The position numbers and the translations under genes were made by a program. Positions 62,364 to 64,000 of a stretch of DNA of 64,000 nt are shown in pieces. Origin of the DNA: Perkinsus olseni (taxonomy: Eukaryota; Perkinsozoa; Perkinsida); assembly GCA_013115125.1 (NCBI GenBank), contig JABANN010000016.1, positions 62,001 to 126,000 on the forward strand, read 5' to 3'. The number at the start of each line of letters is the position of its first letter. Within the stretch, counting starts at the first letter, position 1. The notes under the pieces were generated by a model that was not told the origin of the DNA, searched no databases, and saw only the letters and a program-made list of their open reading frames with translations.

Positions 62364-64000
62364 TCATGGAAAAATGCGGTTAACGTCTTCTACCGGACCG
62401 CTGGCCTCCACCAGGCTCGCCGTGCTGAGGCATGCCGGAAAGTCGAGAGGGTCGTGATCGGGCAGGCTGCTGTCCCGGTCTGCGACCATTGCTGTTGACC
62501 TGTTCTGAACATTCTCAGTGGCAACATCGGACAGTGGGCTCACCGGCTTTCGCTTGGGGTCCCCCTTGTGTTTCCGAGGGGAGGCCTTTAGTAGAGTACT
62601 CCGTATCAATGGTAGGGAATTATTATTAACCTGTCAACGCCACATTTGCCTCAGCCTAGTAGCTGCGCCCACCCGTTTAATAAAGGCCGCGTACTGTGCT
62701 TGCTGTCTGCTGATGACACCCTTGCCCTGGGCCATGGTTGAGTTGACGTCGAAGTGGCAGACGATGAGGTCGTTGGGAGGGAGTTGCCGCCAATGCTTGA
62801 TCAACAGCGGCGACAGGTCCTCCTCCGACAGGTAGCAGGCCGTGTCCGTGGCGTCGTCCTAGAAGAGACACTCCCACACAGTCGCTTTGAGTAGTGCAGA
62901 CCTCGGGTTTTCGGTCCATGAGGGACTCCGTGGGGCGAGCGCTACGTTGCCTGAAGCGGCCGAGCAGATCTTGAAGCTGGCAAGCTAAATAGTCGCTCTG
63001 AGAGTCGCCTGAGCGAGGAGCTTCCCTTAAAGTCGGCGGAGGGTCGTACGGGAAATGGCGTCCAGTTGGTCTTCCACTACTTGTTCGATACCCAAGGCCT
63101 CGAACTCCCGTCGAACAGCAACTGCGAGGGACGAGGATATCTTTGCGACACGCGAGGTCCTTACGGGAGATGTCCGAGGGTGCGCCGACTAGGAGGTAGC
63201 CGATGAGCTCATACGTGGACTCGCAAATGTAGTTATCGTCGGAGGTTATGAGGGACACCAAAACCTGCTGGCATTTTGCCCGAGGCATGCTTCAACCTAA
63301 GATACCTCTAGGAAGCCCTGGTCGCTGCTGAGCCTTCTGATGCCTTCCTGGCGATTGCAGAGGCACACCACCAAAGCGAGACCCCACCGGACGCCGAAGC
63401 GGGACATCATGCCCTGCTCGATGCGGCCCATCATATTCTCCACCACATCTGACAGCAGTGAAGCCCCTGAGGGTGCCCATCAGGCCACGGGAGAGCCACT
63501 TTCTCGTAGCATGACGGTCTGTGCGTTGTAGCGCATGGAGAGCCTCTGCAGTGCAGCTAGCGAGTGCATGAACGCTGGGGAGTCGCAGGGGGCCTGCAGC
63601 ATGTTGCGGACCAGCTGGACGATGACCTGAAAGGCTGGCTTTACAAGACGCAAGTTACCCATCGTGAGCCGATTGCCCTCGAGAGAGTAAGCTTAGAAGA
63701 ACTCGAAGAAAGACTTTATCCTTCACGCCTTAAATTGACTATGAGCAACAACGGAGGAGCGACCCACGCTCGATTCGGCAGCCATGAACCAGCGCCCGAT
63801 GGCCTCGCAGGAGATGATCCCTATCATGCACGCTGCGAGATCGGACACGATGACATCAGGGCTGCAGAGAAGATCGAGGAGGAGAGTGTCGCCTGTTGTC
63901 GCCGGATCGCCAAGGGCCTGCGGGGCGGTGGTCAGGCTAGAGGGCGTCGGCAGAGGGCTACTACCCCCAAGCCAATCAGACCGAAGATGCATGAACGACG
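62364..64000 (-). CDS. ARM/HEAT-type helical-repeat protein, 5' end beyond the window
   Basis: Partial gene entering from the right. Exon sequences in order on the minus strand: DLAACMIGIISCEAIGRWFM; VIVQLVRNMLQAPCDSPAFM; LAALQRLSMRYNAQTVMLRE; then MSRFGVRWGLALVVCLCNRQ; VLVSLITSDDNYICESTYEL; VAVRREFEALGIEQVVEDQL; YLSEEDLSPLLIKHWRQLPP; and a Ser/Pro-rich tail starting ASPRKHKGDPKRKPVSPLSD and ending at 62364. Intron phases agree for the joins I tested, including the last (CGG|GTGGGC to AAAG|GCCTCC). The alternation of amphipathic helices is typical of armadillo/HEAT folds; ARMC9-like proteins are one possibility, not established. An overlapping plus-strand frame (62184-62498) is rejected. Confidence 0.65.

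Noticed and set aside
1-64000. Dinoflagellate/Perkinsus-type spliced-leader RNA gene, rRNA genes, telomere repeats
   Set aside because: Looked for by eye on both strands and not seen.

Overview
The window is nuclear DNA of a unicellular eukaryote, most likely an alveolate of the Perkinsus type. Its genes have many short GT-AG introns (about 30-400 nt). It has eukaryote-only genes (NF-YB, Rab geranylgeranyl transferase alpha, AAGAB/p34, a voltage-gated channel with EF-hands) and a nuclear HslU with a targeting-like N-terminus. It also has a tandem array of PHO84-type phosphate transporters. There are no bacterial operons or ribosome-binding sites. The genus is an inference from gene content and memory, not from a search.

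Layout. 0.3-2.1 kb: coiled-coil protein with a C-terminal membrane anchor (+). 2.5 kb: tRNA-Ala (-). 3.2-6.9 kb: HslU in about 15 exons (+), with a second, deleted tRNA-Ala copy inside an intron. 7.0-14.1 kb: four minus-strand genes (ankyrin protein, RLYxDA-repeat protein, CatSper-like channel with EF-hands, and an unknown). 15.4-26.7 kb: five single-exon phosphate:H+ symporters in tandem (+), with signs of gene conversion and a duplicated 3' flank. 27.3-29.1 kb: divergent protein kinase (+). 29.9-31.8 kb: a minus-strand unknown divergent from NF-YB (+).

32-42.4 kb is accessory DNA. It holds a myristoylation-type ORF, a pair of secreted-protein paralogues, decayed coding repeats, and a very dense field of short perfect palindromes. 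Almost all of these have a single-nucleotide spacer, and many are chained so that one arm is shared by two palindromes. 42.5-45.2 kb is the 3' half (RNase H-integrase) of a Ty3/gypsy-type pol. 45.6-48.2 kb encodes a PHD + RING protein with Ala/Val and Pro-rich repeats (-). 48.3-55.2 kb is gene-poor, with a 53-bp tandem repeat, tRNA-like relics, a TIR-bounded element and a few weak ORFs.

55.3-64 kb is ordinary gene-dense DNA: AAGAB/p34 (+), Rab GGTase alpha (+), pantothenate synthetase (+), a two-TM Pro/Tyr-rich protein (+), and a partial ARM/HEAT-type protein running off the right edge (-). The genes do not form a pathway. Two themes are visible: phosphate uptake, with five transporter copies, and membrane traffic (AAGAB, RabGGTA). 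HslU and PanC are bacterial-type enzymes kept in a protist nucleus. Exon limits were fitted by eye from reading frame, intron phase and GT/AG sites; joins that do not fit are stated.
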